Numbered from the stretch's first letter, positions 33,826-42,527 are shown. The stretch: DNA of 64,000 nucleotides from Xanthocytophaga agilis (GCF_030068605.1 NZ_JASJOU010000001.1:1-64000), one strand, 5' to 3'. Program-made: numbers and translations. The notes: generated by a model not told the origin, from the letters alone.

Positions 33826-35661
33826 CTACAGTTTTACAGGTTTTCCAGTCCTGAAAATATGCTTGTGTTCCGGATGATATAATTGAGATCGGTTCTGGCG
33901 GGCTCCAATAGCCACTCCTACAATAATCAGAACGGTTCGGGTAAGTTTATGTTCCCGAATGATTGCTGCAAGTTCATTCAAGGTCCCTGTATACACTTCT
34001 TCATCCTTCCATGTAACTCTGTATAGAATGGCAATAGGAGTATCTTCCGAATAATGTTCAAGCAACTGAGCCTGGACAGTTTTAGCAATAGTTGCACTCA
34101 GGAAGATACACATGGTAGCTTTATGACGCGCCATTTCGTTGAGTTTTTCGTGTTCTGGTAAAGGTGTATTACCTTCACCCCGAGTTAATATAATGGTTTG
34201 AACTACTTCCGGAATCGTAAATTCTGATTTCAGGTAAGCTGCTGCTGCCTGAAAAGCTGAGATACCAGGGACAATAAAGTAATCCATGCCTCTTTCCTCA
34301 AATATACTAATCTGTTCCTGAATAGCTCCATAGATAGAAGGATCTCCTGAATGCAACCTTACAATCATTTTACCTTGGGTATAGTAGGCTACCATCAATT
34401 CAATCTGTTCTTCCAGGTTCATACTGGCTGAATTTCGTATGATTGTATCTGGCTTGGCATAGGTAAGTAATTCTTCGGGTACCAAACTGCCTGCGTATAA
34501 GATTAAATCTGCTTGCTCCAGTAATTGTTTGCCTTTGACACTAATTAGTTCAGGATCTCCAGGACCTGCCCCAACGATGGCAATCATCGCTTTTCTTTGT
34601 ACTGTCTTATCTAGAGTCAGTGCAAGTGTATATTTTTTTCCAGAAGATACTGTGATCTTTTGTTTTTCCAGCAACAGATCCTGATTCCTGGCTGATAACA
34701 TGGCAGATGCTTCCGACACGCTGTCTACTCCCAGTTTTTCACGAACCGTTTCTGACGGATTTTTAACCTGTTGGGTATTGAGTTGATCTGCAGTCCAGGT
34801 AACAAATGGAATCTCTAGGTTTTGTGCTAATTGAATAAACGCTTCTTCATCATATTTGATATCGATAGATCCAAGTGATTTTATGGATTCAATGGCTATC
34901 TTATGCTGCAACAGTTGATTCCTGAAAGATTCTTCCAAAAGATGAGTTTCAATACCTCTTGAACATCCCATTCCTACATGTAGAACCTGAGGATGATAGA
35001 GTAGGGTAGGCAGAGATGAATTATATATTTTATAGGTTACTGCTATGAAAAGTTCGTATTGACTAAAGTCAATCTGCAGGTAGTCATAATAAAAGTCAAC
35101 AAAATCGGGTTTATTCTTTTCCAGATAGGTTGTTCCCGGATCTTTGATATCCAGTAAGACAGCAGTTGGTTTATTATTGACAAACAATGAGATTAATGTA
35201 GTAAGGCTACTTGTTGTTCTTATTTTCCACCCAAATTGATTTGATATGGTATCCAGATGCCAGATGTTCTGGATATCACTGGAGGTCGTAATCACAGCCT
35301 GAGCTCCCGTAATAGCTGCTATTTTATGGGTGAGTTCATTCGCTCCTCCTATATGTCCGGAAAGAACAGATTGGGCAAACTTTCCATGATCATCTATATT
35401 GACAATAGCAGGATCTTCTTTCTTATCCTGAATATAAGGAGCAACACTACGAACACAAATTCCCAAAGCTCCAATAAAAATAAATGCATCAAAAGAGTGA
35501 AAAGAGGTTTGCAGAAAATCTGCAATAGAAGTAATTGATTGTACTTCTGTTTTAGTAGAAGAACGTGTAGATACCAGAGCAGATTTCTGAAACTCTTTTT
35601 GTACTATAAGTCCCAGAGTTACTCCCCGGTCTGTGCTGGCAATAATAGCTATTCGGTTCAT
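33826..35661 (-). CDS. cbiG-cobM: Fused CbiG and precorrin-4 C11-methyltransferase (CobM/CbiF)
   Basis: A 611-residue bifunctional protein. Residues 1-350 are CbiG, the enzyme that opens the lactone ring and releases acetaldehyde in the cobalt-early route: the N-terminus IAIIASTDRGVTLG, FIGALGICVRSVAPYIQDK, VLSGHIGGANELT and the C-terminal HVGMGCSRG are typical. Residues 358-611 are the SAM-dependent methyltransferase CobM/CbiF: AIVGAGPGDPELISVKG, LYAGSLVPEELL, RLHSGDPSIYGAIQEQ and PGISAFQAAAAYL. These two reactions are consecutive neighbours in the pathway, so fusion could channel the intermediate. The gene overlaps cobL by one base (TAATG). Confidence 0.93.
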   Translation of the reverse strand: MNRIAIIASTDRGVTLGLIVQKEFQKSALVSTRSSTKTEVQSITSIADFLQTSFHSFDAFIFIGALGICVRSVAPYIQDKKEDPAIVNIDDHGKFAQSVLSGHIGGANELTHKIAAITGAQAVITTSSDIQNIWHLDTISNQFGWKIRTTSSLTTLISLFVNNKPTAVLLDIKDPGTTYLEKNKPDFVDFYYDYLQIDFSQYELFIAVTYKIYNSSLPTLLYHPQVLHVGMGCSRGIETHLLEESFRNQLLQHKIAIESIKSLGSIDIKYDEEAFIQLAQNLEIPFVTWTADQLNTQQVKNPSETVREKLGVDSVSEASAMLSARNQDLLLEKQKITVSSGKKYTLALTLDKTVQRKAMIAIVGAGPGDPELISVKGKQLLEQADLILYAGSLVPEELLTYAKPDTIIRNSASMNLEEQIELMVAYYTQGKMIVRLHSGDPSIYGAIQEQISIFEERGMDYFIVPGISAFQAAAAYLKSEFTIPEVVQTIILTRGEGNTPLPEHEKLNEMARHKATMCIFLSATIAKTVQAQLLEHYSEDTPIAILYRVTWKDEEVYTGTLNELAAIIREHKLTRTVLIIVGVAIGARQNRSQLYHPEHKHIFRTGKPVKL

Positions 35662-36848
35662 TAGGGTTTTTCGGCGGCTAAAATGGTAATTGGATTATGT
35701 TCATCTACCCGAATGGTTATCTCTGGCAACAACACATAATTGAGTTTTTGAATGCTTTGTATAAAACTTGTTTTGCTTGTTTGTTGAACTACATTCATTA
35801 CAAGACGTCCTTTGGATTGCAGGTAGGTATCAACTTTGAAAATAAGTTCTTCTAATCTATTGCCGTGTCCTCCTATGAAGACTGCATCTGGTTGTTGAAG
35901 TGTAGTCAGATCTATCTCAAGAAAATCGCCCATTACTTTAGCAATTCCGGGTGTTGAATGTGTGCGGGTATTTACCTCAAATAATTGGTCACATTCTGGA
36001 CGCTTTTCGAAAGCAGTTACTTGCAGGTGAGGAAAACGACATCGTGCTTCAATAGCTACTGATCCTGTACAAAAGCCAATGTCCCACAAAGAGTGGCGTA
36101 TAGACAGGTCAAGTTGAGATAAACTTACCATACGCACAGGCATTTTTGTAATCATATTTGGACGATTGTCCAGGTAGGCAAATGATGAATCTGGAATACC
36201 AAAATGTTTCGGTTTCGGTTTTGTTTGTTTGAGTAAAATACAATTTAATGGATGACAGGTAGTATGAGCGGCTTCTTCCAGAGTCATATTTTTAATTTGC
36301 TCTTCGACACTTTCCAAGGCTTCACCAATTATCATTGTGTAATTATCAAACCGATAATCCAACATTCGTTGTGCAATAGACGCAGGTGCCTTCTGTGCAT
36401 CGGTGAGTACTCCAATCTGTGGCAATCCACGCAACAAGGCTGTATCCAGTTCATCCCAGGATCTGCCATGTACTGATATCGGAGTAACCTGATGATAAGG
36501 TAGCAGTAGTTTGTGACAGAGAAGCTGAATGCTGTTAAACCAGGGATATACTTTTAGTGTAGCCTTTGGATCAAATTTTTGTATAGTGCTTGCAAAGCCA
36601 TAAAACAGTGGGTCTCCAGATGCAAAAACAATAATAGGCTGGTTAATAGATTGAAACTCTTTGAACAAACCTTCCATATCCCCTTTAATATCAATCCATT
36701 GATGAATAGGAGGGAGCTTATCTTTGACCAGTGCATAGTGTCGTTTTCCTCCCGAGAAAATGGTATAGGAAGATAGGCAGGATAGTATATCTTCCTGTAA
36801 TCTAAACTCAGTAGAGTTTCCTAGTCCTATTACAATATAATCTGCCAC
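35661..36848 (-). CDS. cobL: Precorrin-6Y methyltransferase, CbiE-CbiT fusion (CobL)
   Basis: A 395-residue bifunctional enzyme. The N-terminal half (about residues 1-210) is the CbiE-type tetrapyrrole methyltransferase (IVIGLGNSTEF, FASGDPLFYGF); the C-terminal half (about 235-395) is the CbiT-type SAM methyltransferase with the Rossmann motif DIGFCTGSVAIEARC and FIGGHGNRLEELI. Together they methylate C5 and C15 and decarboxylate the acetate side chain. Length matches CobL. It starts six bases after the bluB stop and overlaps the downstream cbiG-cobM start by one base. Confidence 0.94.
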   Translation of the reverse strand: MADYIVIGLGNSTEFRLQEDILSCLSSYTIFSGGKRHYALVKDKLPPIHQWIDIKGDMEGLFKEFQSINQPIIVFASGDPLFYGFASTIQKFDPKATLKVYPWFNSIQLLCHKLLLPYHQVTPISVHGRSWDELDTALLRGLPQIGVLTDAQKAPASIAQRMLDYRFDNYTMIIGEALESVEEQIKNMTLEEAAHTTCHPLNCILLKQTKPKPKHFGIPDSSFAYLDNRPNMITKMPVRMVSLSQLDLSIRHSLWDIGFCTGSVAIEARCRFPHLQVTAFEKRPECDQLFEVNTRTHSTPGIAKVMGDFLEIDLTTLQQPDAVFIGGHGNRLEELIFKVDTYLQSKGRLVMNVVQQTSKTSFIQSIQKLNYVLLPEITIRVDEHNPITILAAEKP

Positions 36849-36854
36849 CTGCTG

Positions 36855-37502
36855 TCAATAGGTATTGTAAAAAACTACTTTATCTTTTTCTTTGCGTTTT
36901 TCCCATTGTAGGGTTTCCAGTTCAGGCTGTGTGAAAAATCTGTCTACATACCCCAGGCACAAATACGCTATCAATTGATTGGATGCTGGGGCAGATAGGA
37001 TTTGTTTTACTTTTTCTGCGTCAAGAATACTTACCCAACCTAATCCAATATTAAGTGCTCGTGCCATTAACCACATATTCTGAATCGCACAGACTACACT
37101 ATACAACCCCGCTTCCTTCATGCTGGTCTGACCCAGCACCACTTCTGCAGATGGTTTGTAGAAAATGGCAATGTTCACAGGGGCTTCCAGAATGCCCTCC
37201 AATTTTAACTTGATATATTGTTTTTGTTTTTCATCCGAAAAGCATTGGACTGCCTTTTCATTTTCTTCTTCAAAGCTTTCCCGAATCTGCTTTTTAATAG
37301 TCTCATCTTTGATGATGACAAACTCCCAGGGTTGTGAAAATCCAACGGAAGGGGCATGCAGGGCTGCCATCAGTAGTTTGTCCAGAGTATCATCTCCTAA
37401 TGGTTTATCCAGAAACCGATTTCCTCTTACATCCCGGCGGTTAAGAATAATCTCTTCCAGCAATTGTACATCTTCCTGAGTAAATAGTTTTCCTTCTGTC
37501 AT
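36855..37502 (-). CDS. bluB: 5,6-dimethylbenzimidazole synthase
   Basis: A 215-residue flavin-dependent, oxygen-requiring enzyme that breaks down reduced FMN to make dimethylbenzimidazole, the lower ligand of cobalamin. The sequence has the nitroreductase-like BluB pattern: RRDVRGNRFLDKPLGDDTL, LHAPSVGFSQPWEFVIIKD and a final LCLGYVDRF. It is embedded in the cobalt-early cob operon and overlaps cobJ-cobH by four bases. Its presence means the organism likely makes true cobalamin and lives with oxygen. The start ATG is at 37502. Confidence 0.93.
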   Translation of the reverse strand: MTEGKLFTQEDVQLLEEIILNRRDVRGNRFLDKPLGDDTLDKLLMAALHAPSVGFSQPWEFVIIKDETIKKQIRESFEEENEKAVQCFSDEKQKQYIKLKLEGILEAPVNIAIFYKPSAEVVLGQTSMKEAGLYSVVCAIQNMWLMARALNIGLGWVSILDAEKVKQILSAPASNQLIAYLCLGYVDRFFTQPELETLQWEKRKEKDKVVFYNTY

Positions 37503-38875
37503 ATACCTGTATCCGTTTGGTAAAATGAATCAAGTGTAAATGCTGCATTGACTATGCTTGCTGCTACATTACTTCCTCCTTTTTGCCCTTTTATTAGAAC
37601 ATAAGGAACAGTAGGAATAGCTTTTAGCTTTAATTTGGACTCTACTACATTAACAAAACCTACAGGAGCGGCAATAATGCCCGCAGGCTTAATCTTTTGG
37701 TCAATCAACTGATCACAAAGCTCAAACAAGGCAGTGGGAGCATTGCCTACTACAAATAAGGCAGTAGGATGTTCCTCTGTAGCAATTCGCATAGCAGCCT
37801 GACTACGAGTCAGTTCTTCTTGGATGGATAACTCTTCAACACGAGGGTCATTCAGATAACAAATAACCTGAGTTTTGTATTGTTGTGTAAAGGCTTTGGT
37901 GATACCAGCTTGTACCATCGTAACATCTGTGACAATGGTTCCACCTTGTTTTAGATAGAGATTCCATTGAGTCATAGCCTCCAAAGAAGATTCATACAGA
38001 TTTTCATATTCAAAGTCTGCTGTTGAGTGGATACAACGAATAACAGCCCATTGATCAGTTGGATGAAGATCTGTACGTTTTAACTGTTGTTGTATCTGAC
38101 GGAAACTTTCGTCCTGTATCTGTTGCCCTGTTTGCGGTTTGCGGGATAGATATCCTCGTGGAGTAACCAGAAAGTTTTGAAATGTATAGGTTTGGGAATT
38201 GCCTATCATCACCAGCGAAAACATATCTACCAGACTGGTATCCATCTTTTCCAGAGTGGTCAATGTAATCTGTTCAGCTGGTCGTGTAATCTGTCGGATG
38301 ATAGCGACAGGTGTATCCGGGCTTCTGTGCTGAAGAAATATCTCACGAAACCGCTCTAACTGCCAAAATCTTTTTTTGCTGCGGGGATTATAGATTGAGG
38401 TAACAAAATCACCCGTTGCTGCTCCCAAAATACGTTTTTCAATCGTACTCCAGGGAGTCATCAAATCAGATAATGAGATACAACAAAAGTCATGACCCAG
38501 TGGAGCTCCCAGTTTACCTGCTGATGCAATAAAAGCACTGATACCTGGAATGGTTTGAAGTTCTATATCTTTGTTTGCAGACAAACGGGCATATTCATAA
38601 ACAAGAGATGCCATCGCATAAATGCCTGCATCTCCGGAACTGATAACCGCTACATGTTTGCCATCCTCACATCTTTCAACTGCCAGTTGAGCTCGGGCTT
38701 CTTCCTCACTTAATTCTTTACCAATACATTCGCAGCCTGGTTTGAGTAAATGTTCAATAAACTGAAAGTAGTAACTATAACCAATCACAATATCCGCCTC
38801 CGATAGTACTTGCTGGGCTATAGGTAAAATATAATCTTTGTCACCCGGACCAATGCCTACAACACTTAACTTCAT
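37499..38875 (-). CDS. cobJ-cobH: Fused precorrin-3B C17-methyltransferase (CobJ) and precorrin-8X methylmutase (CobH)
   Basis: A 458-residue bifunctional protein. Residues 1 to about 245 are the CobJ/CbiH tetrapyrrole methyltransferase: VGIGPGDKDYILP, VISSGDAGIYAMA, PGISAFIASAGKLGAPLGHDF and SIYNPRSKKR. Residues about 265-458 are CobH/CbiC precorrin-8X methylmutase with RCIHSTADF (catalytic His283), TIVTDVTMVQAGI, VVGNAPTALFEL and AAPVGFVNVVESK. CobJ contracts the ring early while CobH migrates a methyl late, so this fusion joins non-consecutive steps. It overlaps cobI and bluB by four bases each. Confidence 0.93.
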   Translation of the reverse strand: MKLSVVGIGPGDKDYILPIAQQVLSEADIVIGYSYYFQFIEHLLKPGCECIGKELSEEEARAQLAVERCEDGKHVAVISSGDAGIYAMASLVYEYARLSANKDIELQTIPGISAFIASAGKLGAPLGHDFCCISLSDLMTPWSTIEKRILGAATGDFVTSIYNPRSKKRFWQLERFREIFLQHRSPDTPVAIIRQITRPAEQITLTTLEKMDTSLVDMFSLVMIGNSQTYTFQNFLVTPRGYLSRKPQTGQQIQDESFRQIQQQLKRTDLHPTDQWAVIRCIHSTADFEYENLYESSLEAMTQWNLYLKQGGTIVTDVTMVQAGITKAFTQQYKTQVICYLNDPRVEELSIQEELTRSQAAMRIATEEHPTALFVVGNAPTALFELCDQLIDQKIKPAGIIAAPVGFVNVVESKLKLKAIPTVPYVLIKGQKGGSNVAASIVNAAFTLDSFYQTDTGI

Positions 38876-39579
38876 AATTGTTTTTTGAGAATGAGCAATG
38901 AAAAATAGGGAATATCACGGTTCATGATTTCTTCCAGTGAGGTGCTGATGAATTGTTGTGCTGTACCCAAACGTTCACAATAGAAAAGCATTACCGCCTG
39001 TTGTTGGATGACAGGGATTATTTCCTGTAAAATGCTCCTGACTTTGATGAGAATTACCGTTTCAAAATCAGAAAGGTACTGTTGTAGTTGCAGAACATTG
39101 CTTGTACGAGGCAGAACGACAATTTTTTCAGTAAGTAAGGCCAACGGAATCTGATGCTCCGCTGCTCCCAATAGAAACGAAGGAACTCCAGCCACAATTT
39201 CTACTTCTAACTGATGTTGCTGAATGTAGGTTAACAGATAGGAAAAGGTACTATAAAAAGAAATATCCCCTTCACTAACAAACGCAATCTGCAGGCCATT
39301 CTGATAATCAGTAAGCATTTGCTTAAAGGTATTGGCATACGTTTGTTGGGCTTCATTCCGATTATCTGACATCTTCAAAAACATTCCTGTCAGTTTGTTT
39401 TCATCCAGATCATACGCTTTCAGGATAGGAAGAGAATAACTGGTTGTCGTACCTTCTTCAGTTACAGAGCCTGGATAGTAAATTCTATCCACTGTTTGTA
39501 ACAATCGCAGCCCTTTTACTGTAATCAAATCCGGATCTCCTGGACCCAGTGAAATACCATATATCTTTCCTTTTTTCAA
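38872..39579 (-). CDS. cobI: Precorrin-2 C20-methyltransferase
   Basis: A 235-residue SAM-dependent methyltransferase that adds the C20 methyl group to (cobalt-)precorrin-2. The N-terminus IYGISLGPGDPDLITVKGLRLL and the central AFVSEGDISFYSTFSYL with AGVPSFLLGAAEHQIPLAL are characteristic of CobI/CbiL. It overlaps cobJ-cobH by four bases and lies 21 bases after cbiX. In a cobalt-early route it is functionally CbiL. Confidence 0.94.
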   Translation of the reverse strand: MKKGKIYGISLGPGDPDLITVKGLRLLQTVDRIYYPGSVTEEGTTTSYSLPILKAYDLDENKLTGMFLKMSDNRNEAQQTYANTFKQMLTDYQNGLQIAFVSEGDISFYSTFSYLLTYIQQHQLEVEIVAGVPSFLLGAAEHQIPLALLTEKIVVLPRTSNVLQLQQYLSDFETVILIKVRSILQEIIPVIQQQAVMLFYCERLGTAQQFISTSLEEIMNRDIPYFSLLILKKQL

Positions 39580-39600
39580 TGAGTTAGTGTTGGTTTTTAC

Positions 39601-40578
39601 TTAAATGCCCAGAATCTTTTTTACACCAGAGAGAATCCCTTTCTTCTCTGCAATTTTCTCATCCTCTTCAAAAAGGATTCCTTTTACTGCTAAGTGATGC
39701 CCAACCTGTTCTTTTCCTACCTCATTTTCAAAGCCAACAATCTGTGTACGGTATTTACACAACTGGCAGTTCATATTAGGACTTCCTTTTTCTGCTTCTG
39801 TAATGCGTTCACTTAAGGCTTCGAGCAACAGATCATCTGTTTCAAAGGAACTGGTATAGAGAAATTCTTTCTCTGAGGTGCTATTGAAGGTATCTATCTG
39901 TTCGTAAATTCGTTTTAAAAGTACTCCGGTAAAAAGAAAGATTGGAAGTACTACCACACGTTGGAAAGGCAAATGTTCCAGCAAAGGCAGGGTGTCTTTG
40001 AGCAAAGGTGTTGTTACACCAATATAGGCTGTAGTTCCAAATCCAAAGCCCATTCCTTCCCATAACATACGCATAAGTTTAACCACATCTGAATTTGCAT
40101 CCGGATCAGACGTTCCTCTTCCAACCACCAGCAAACAAGTTTCTTTGCGATCTGTTTGTGGATGCTGAGCTTCCAGAACTTCAATGTTTTTCTTTGCCAG
40201 TTGGAGAATGGATGGTGTGATGCCTATATGACTGGCTAGCTTGATCGTTAATCCCTCATATTGTTGCTGGAGGCTATTCATCTCATATGGAATATCGTTC
40301 TTGGCATGCCCTCCGGCAAATAAAATGGCAGGCACAGCCGTAATTTCACGTACTCCTTCCAGATACATCCGTTCCACTGCCGCTGCATATACCGGATGAG
40401 AAAATTCCAGAAAGCCATAATCCACTATACGATCCGGATAACGGTGTTTAAGTAGTAACACCAGTTCCTTGAAGCCTTCAATGCCTTCTTTATCACGACT
40501 GCCGTGTCCACAAAGTAATATTCCTCTTTTCACTACTGACAGGTTAATAGATTTAGTGTTTGTTGATGCTTTTTTCAA
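39601..40578 (-). CDS. cbiX: Sirohydrochlorin cobaltochelatase, long form with C-terminal CxxC
   Basis: A 325-residue chelatase that inserts cobalt into sirohydrochlorin, the first committed step of the cobalt-early route. Two chelatase halves are visible: residues about 15-140 with the metal-binding CGHGS (His25) and AGGHAKND (His91), and about 145-260 with VVGRGTSDPDAN. The C-terminus carries MNCQLC (Met269, Cys271, Cys274), the MxCxxC motif reported for long CbiX proteins where it binds an Fe-S cluster. The ATG at 40578 overlaps the upstream SDR gene by 26 bases; a GTG at 40533 would remove the overlap. Confidence 0.92.
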   Translation of the reverse strand: MKKASTNTKSINLSVVKRGILLCGHGSRDKEGIEGFKELVLLLKHRYPDRIVDYGFLEFSHPVYAAAVERMYLEGVREITAVPAILFAGGHAKNDIPYEMNSLQQQYEGLTIKLASHIGITPSILQLAKKNIEVLEAQHPQTDRKETCLLVVGRGTSDPDANSDVVKLMRMLWEGMGFGFGTTAYIGVTTPLLKDTLPLLEHLPFQRVVVLPIFLFTGVLLKRIYEQIDTFNSTSEKEFLYTSSFETDDLLLEALSERITEAEKGSPNMNCQLCKYRTQIVGFENEVGKEQVGHHLAVKGILFEEDEKIAEKKGILSGVKKILGI

Positions 40579-41395
40579 TGGCTGAAATGGCCAGAATATC
40601 CGGATAGATAAATGTATAATCTAACCTTTGTTTGATTTTGTCAGAACGGACGATTTTATAACCTGTTGCTGATTTGTCTGAAAATTCAGGCAAAGATAAT
40701 CTATATACGGTTGCCTCTGTCATATAAAATTCTTTTCGTGTAGGATGGGTATCTGCACAGGCGTTAAATACTTCTCCCCATACATTTTGGTCAATAATTT
40801 TTTCAATCAGTTGGATACAATCATCTCTATGAATAAGATTCAATGGCGTATGGACATCTGTAACCCGCTTCTTATTGTGAAGATAATGATGGGGCATTCT
40901 GTCATAGCCGATCAGTCCTCCAAACCGCAGACAAGTAGTCGAAAATTGTTTTTGTAAAAGATATTCCGACAGATGCAACGCTTTTCCACTTCCTTTTTCT
41001 GCCAATTGTGTTTCTGCTTCTGTTACTTCCCGATTCACATCCCGATAGACAGAAGTAGAGCTGATAAATAAAATGTGTTGTAAAGATGATGTTTTCATGA
41101 CAGATACTAATTGCTGTATCTGAGCCGGATAATAGTGTTCAATGTCTTCTCTGCGAGATGGTGGAAAGCAGACAATCAAAATATCACAAGACAGAAATCC
41201 AGCAAGATCATCACAGAAAATACTTTGATCTGTGATTTCAAGATGATAAGGAATAATATTTCGATCTTTTAATTTTTCTATATCAGTAGTTGATGCAGTC
41301 GATCCTTTAATAGGATATCCTTTTTGTAAGAGATGTTCTGCCAGAGGTAATCCCAGCCAACCACAACCTAGTATACTGATAGTCAAAGAATTCAT
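40553..41395 (-). CDS. NAD(P)-dependent epimerase/SDR-like protein (YeeZ type)
   Basis: A 280-residue Rossmann-fold protein. The nucleotide-binding glycine motif ISILGCGWLGLPLAEHLL is clear, followed by VCFPPSRR, FISSTSVYRDVNREVTE and LRFGGLIGYDRMPHHYL, the pattern of atypical extended SDR proteins such as YeeZ. The classical YxxxK active site is not obvious, so catalysis is uncertain. It is the second gene of the riboswitch-controlled cobalamin operon, 9 bases after the cobalt transporter and overlapping cbiX, which suggests a role linked to corrinoid metabolism, but none is established. Confidence 0.75.
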   Translation of the reverse strand: MNSLTISILGCGWLGLPLAEHLLQKGYPIKGSTASTTDIEKLKDRNIIPYHLEITDQSIFCDDLAGFLSCDILIVCFPPSRREDIEHYYPAQIQQLVSVMKTSSLQHILFISSTSVYRDVNREVTEAETQLAEKGSGKALHLSEYLLQKQFSTTCLRFGGLIGYDRMPHHYLHNKKRVTDVHTPLNLIHRDDCIQLIEKIIDQNVWGEVFNACADTHPTRKEFYMTEATVYRLSLPEFSDKSATGYKIVRSDKIKQRLDYTFIYPDILAISAIEKSINKH

Positions 41396-41404
41396 CTGAT
41401 GAAA

Positions 41405-42214
41405 TTAGTGGGCTGTTCTACTATGTATTTTGTAACGGATGTAAAGGTCGATATACAACAATGCGATTAAACCTATAAATACAAGCCCCACTACATTGTT
41501 TTGGAAATCATCAAGTTCCAGTGCAGGATTAACCATACAGCTTAATTTATAGGCGGGAATTGCAAAACACATGAATGTAATCAATACATTGAGTTTAAAG
41601 CGATGGTTGCGAATCCGTTTCTGATCAAACTTCTGGAGTAATTTGCTAAGATAAAGAGAGTCGAAAGTACCTGTAAGCATCAAACCTCCTGAAAATACAC
41701 AACCTCCAATAACTGCATAAACCCATTGGTCAGAAGCAGAAACTGCATAGCCAAATGCAGCAATCTGAGTAGAGGTATCAAAGATGAATCCAAATATAAT
41801 TCCAGTTAAAATGATAGAGAATGGATTCAGGTGGGAGGTAAGTGATGTAGGCAGTAACCATTTACGTAGACTAACTGTCTTTACCTCTTGTTTTTGAGTG
41901 AGAGTAATGACATTGGAAATACCAATTATGACCAACATAATCAATGGAACCCATTCAATTAATAAGTTGAGAGATTCGGGTACTTCAAAACTGTTCCGCA
42001 GTAAGCTAAGGAATAAAGCAATTCCAGTAACCATAAGTCCATGACCGAATGTAAACAGAGTTCCTACCCAGCGAGCCCAACGGCTTTTGGTTTCATGAAG
42101 GCGGTAAGTAAATCCATCAATAACAGTAATGTGATCAGGGTCAAGTCCATGTCTCAAGCCTAATACGAAAAGTAAAAGTAATCCGGAAACATGATTCCCT
42201 GTAATTTCCAACAT
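41405..42214 (-). CDS. NiCoT-family nickel/cobalt transporter
   Basis: A 269-residue membrane protein with about eight hydrophobic helices. The first helix holds RHGLDPDHITVIDG, the HxxxxDH motif (His22, Asp27, His28) that is the metal-selectivity signature of HoxN/NixA-type permeases. FTFGHGLMVTG and GIIFGFIFDTST are further family motifs. It is the first gene behind the cobalamin riboswitch, so it is almost certainly a cobalt importer for cobalamin synthesis. The frame is open to 42352, but that N-terminus would start with TTG inside the riboswitch; the ATG at 42212-42214 starts just before the first helix. Confidence 0.9.
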   Translation of the reverse strand: MLEITGNHVSGLLLLFVLGLRHGLDPDHITVIDGFTYRLHETKSRWARWVGTLFTFGHGLMVTGIALFLSLLRNSFEVPESLNLLIEWVPLIMLVIIGISNVITLTQKQEVKTVSLRKWLLPTSLTSHLNPFSIILTGIIFGFIFDTSTQIAAFGYAVSASDQWVYAVIGGCVFSGGLMLTGTFDSLYLSKLLQKFDQKRIRNHRFKLNVLITFMCFAIPAYKLSCMVNPALELDDFQNNVVGLVFIGLIALLYIDLYIRYKIHSRTAH

Positions 42215-42352
42215 AAAGAGTAACAAATTTAGAGTGAACAGTAAGTCTGACTCCAAACCTGTAGGGATATATAAACTAAGAGGGGATTGGGCACACAAAG
42301 CCCATACATCTCTCTCTTCTGCTTTTTTCCCGAAGCAGGATGGATTGCACAA

Positions 42353-42516
42353 ATGGCAGGTCTTCTGACTTGTTCAGTTTTTAACGCCTTCCCATGAGAG
42401 ATCTCACAGTGGCTGGAGATGTTAAAAACGTGTAGAATGAACTTACAGCAGCGGGTACTGTCCCGGACTTACACCGGATTCCCTTTTAATCTTTAGAAAA
42501 TTATTCTGAAGAACCA
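42353..42516 (-). ncRNA. Cobalamin riboswitch
   Basis: On the minus strand this region reads in order GGTTCTTCAG, AAAAGGGAATCCGGTGTAAG, TCCGGGACAGTACCCGCTGCTG, the B12 box GCCACTGTGAG, TGGGAAGGCG and GTCAGAAGACCTGCC. These are the conserved elements of the adenosylcobalamin/cobalamin aptamer, in the right order and spacing. The first and last elements (GGTTCTTCAG and TCAGAAGACC) pair to close the aptamer as P1. It precedes the NiCoT transporter by about 140 bases, which hold the expression platform. Binding of cobalamin should repress the operon behind it. Confidence 0.95.
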
Positions 42517-42527
42517 GTTTGTGGTTG

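Noticed and set aside
37499-38875. CobJ-CobH as a sequencing frameshift joining two genes
   Set aside because: The junction is in frame with a plausible linker, both halves are complete with catalytic residues, and other multi-domain fusions occur in the same operon.
42215-42352. N-terminal extension of the NiCoT gene
   Set aside because: It would start at TTG beside the last conserved element of the cobalamin riboswitch and encodes a Cys-rich, non-family segment. The ATG at 42212-42214 is the natural start.
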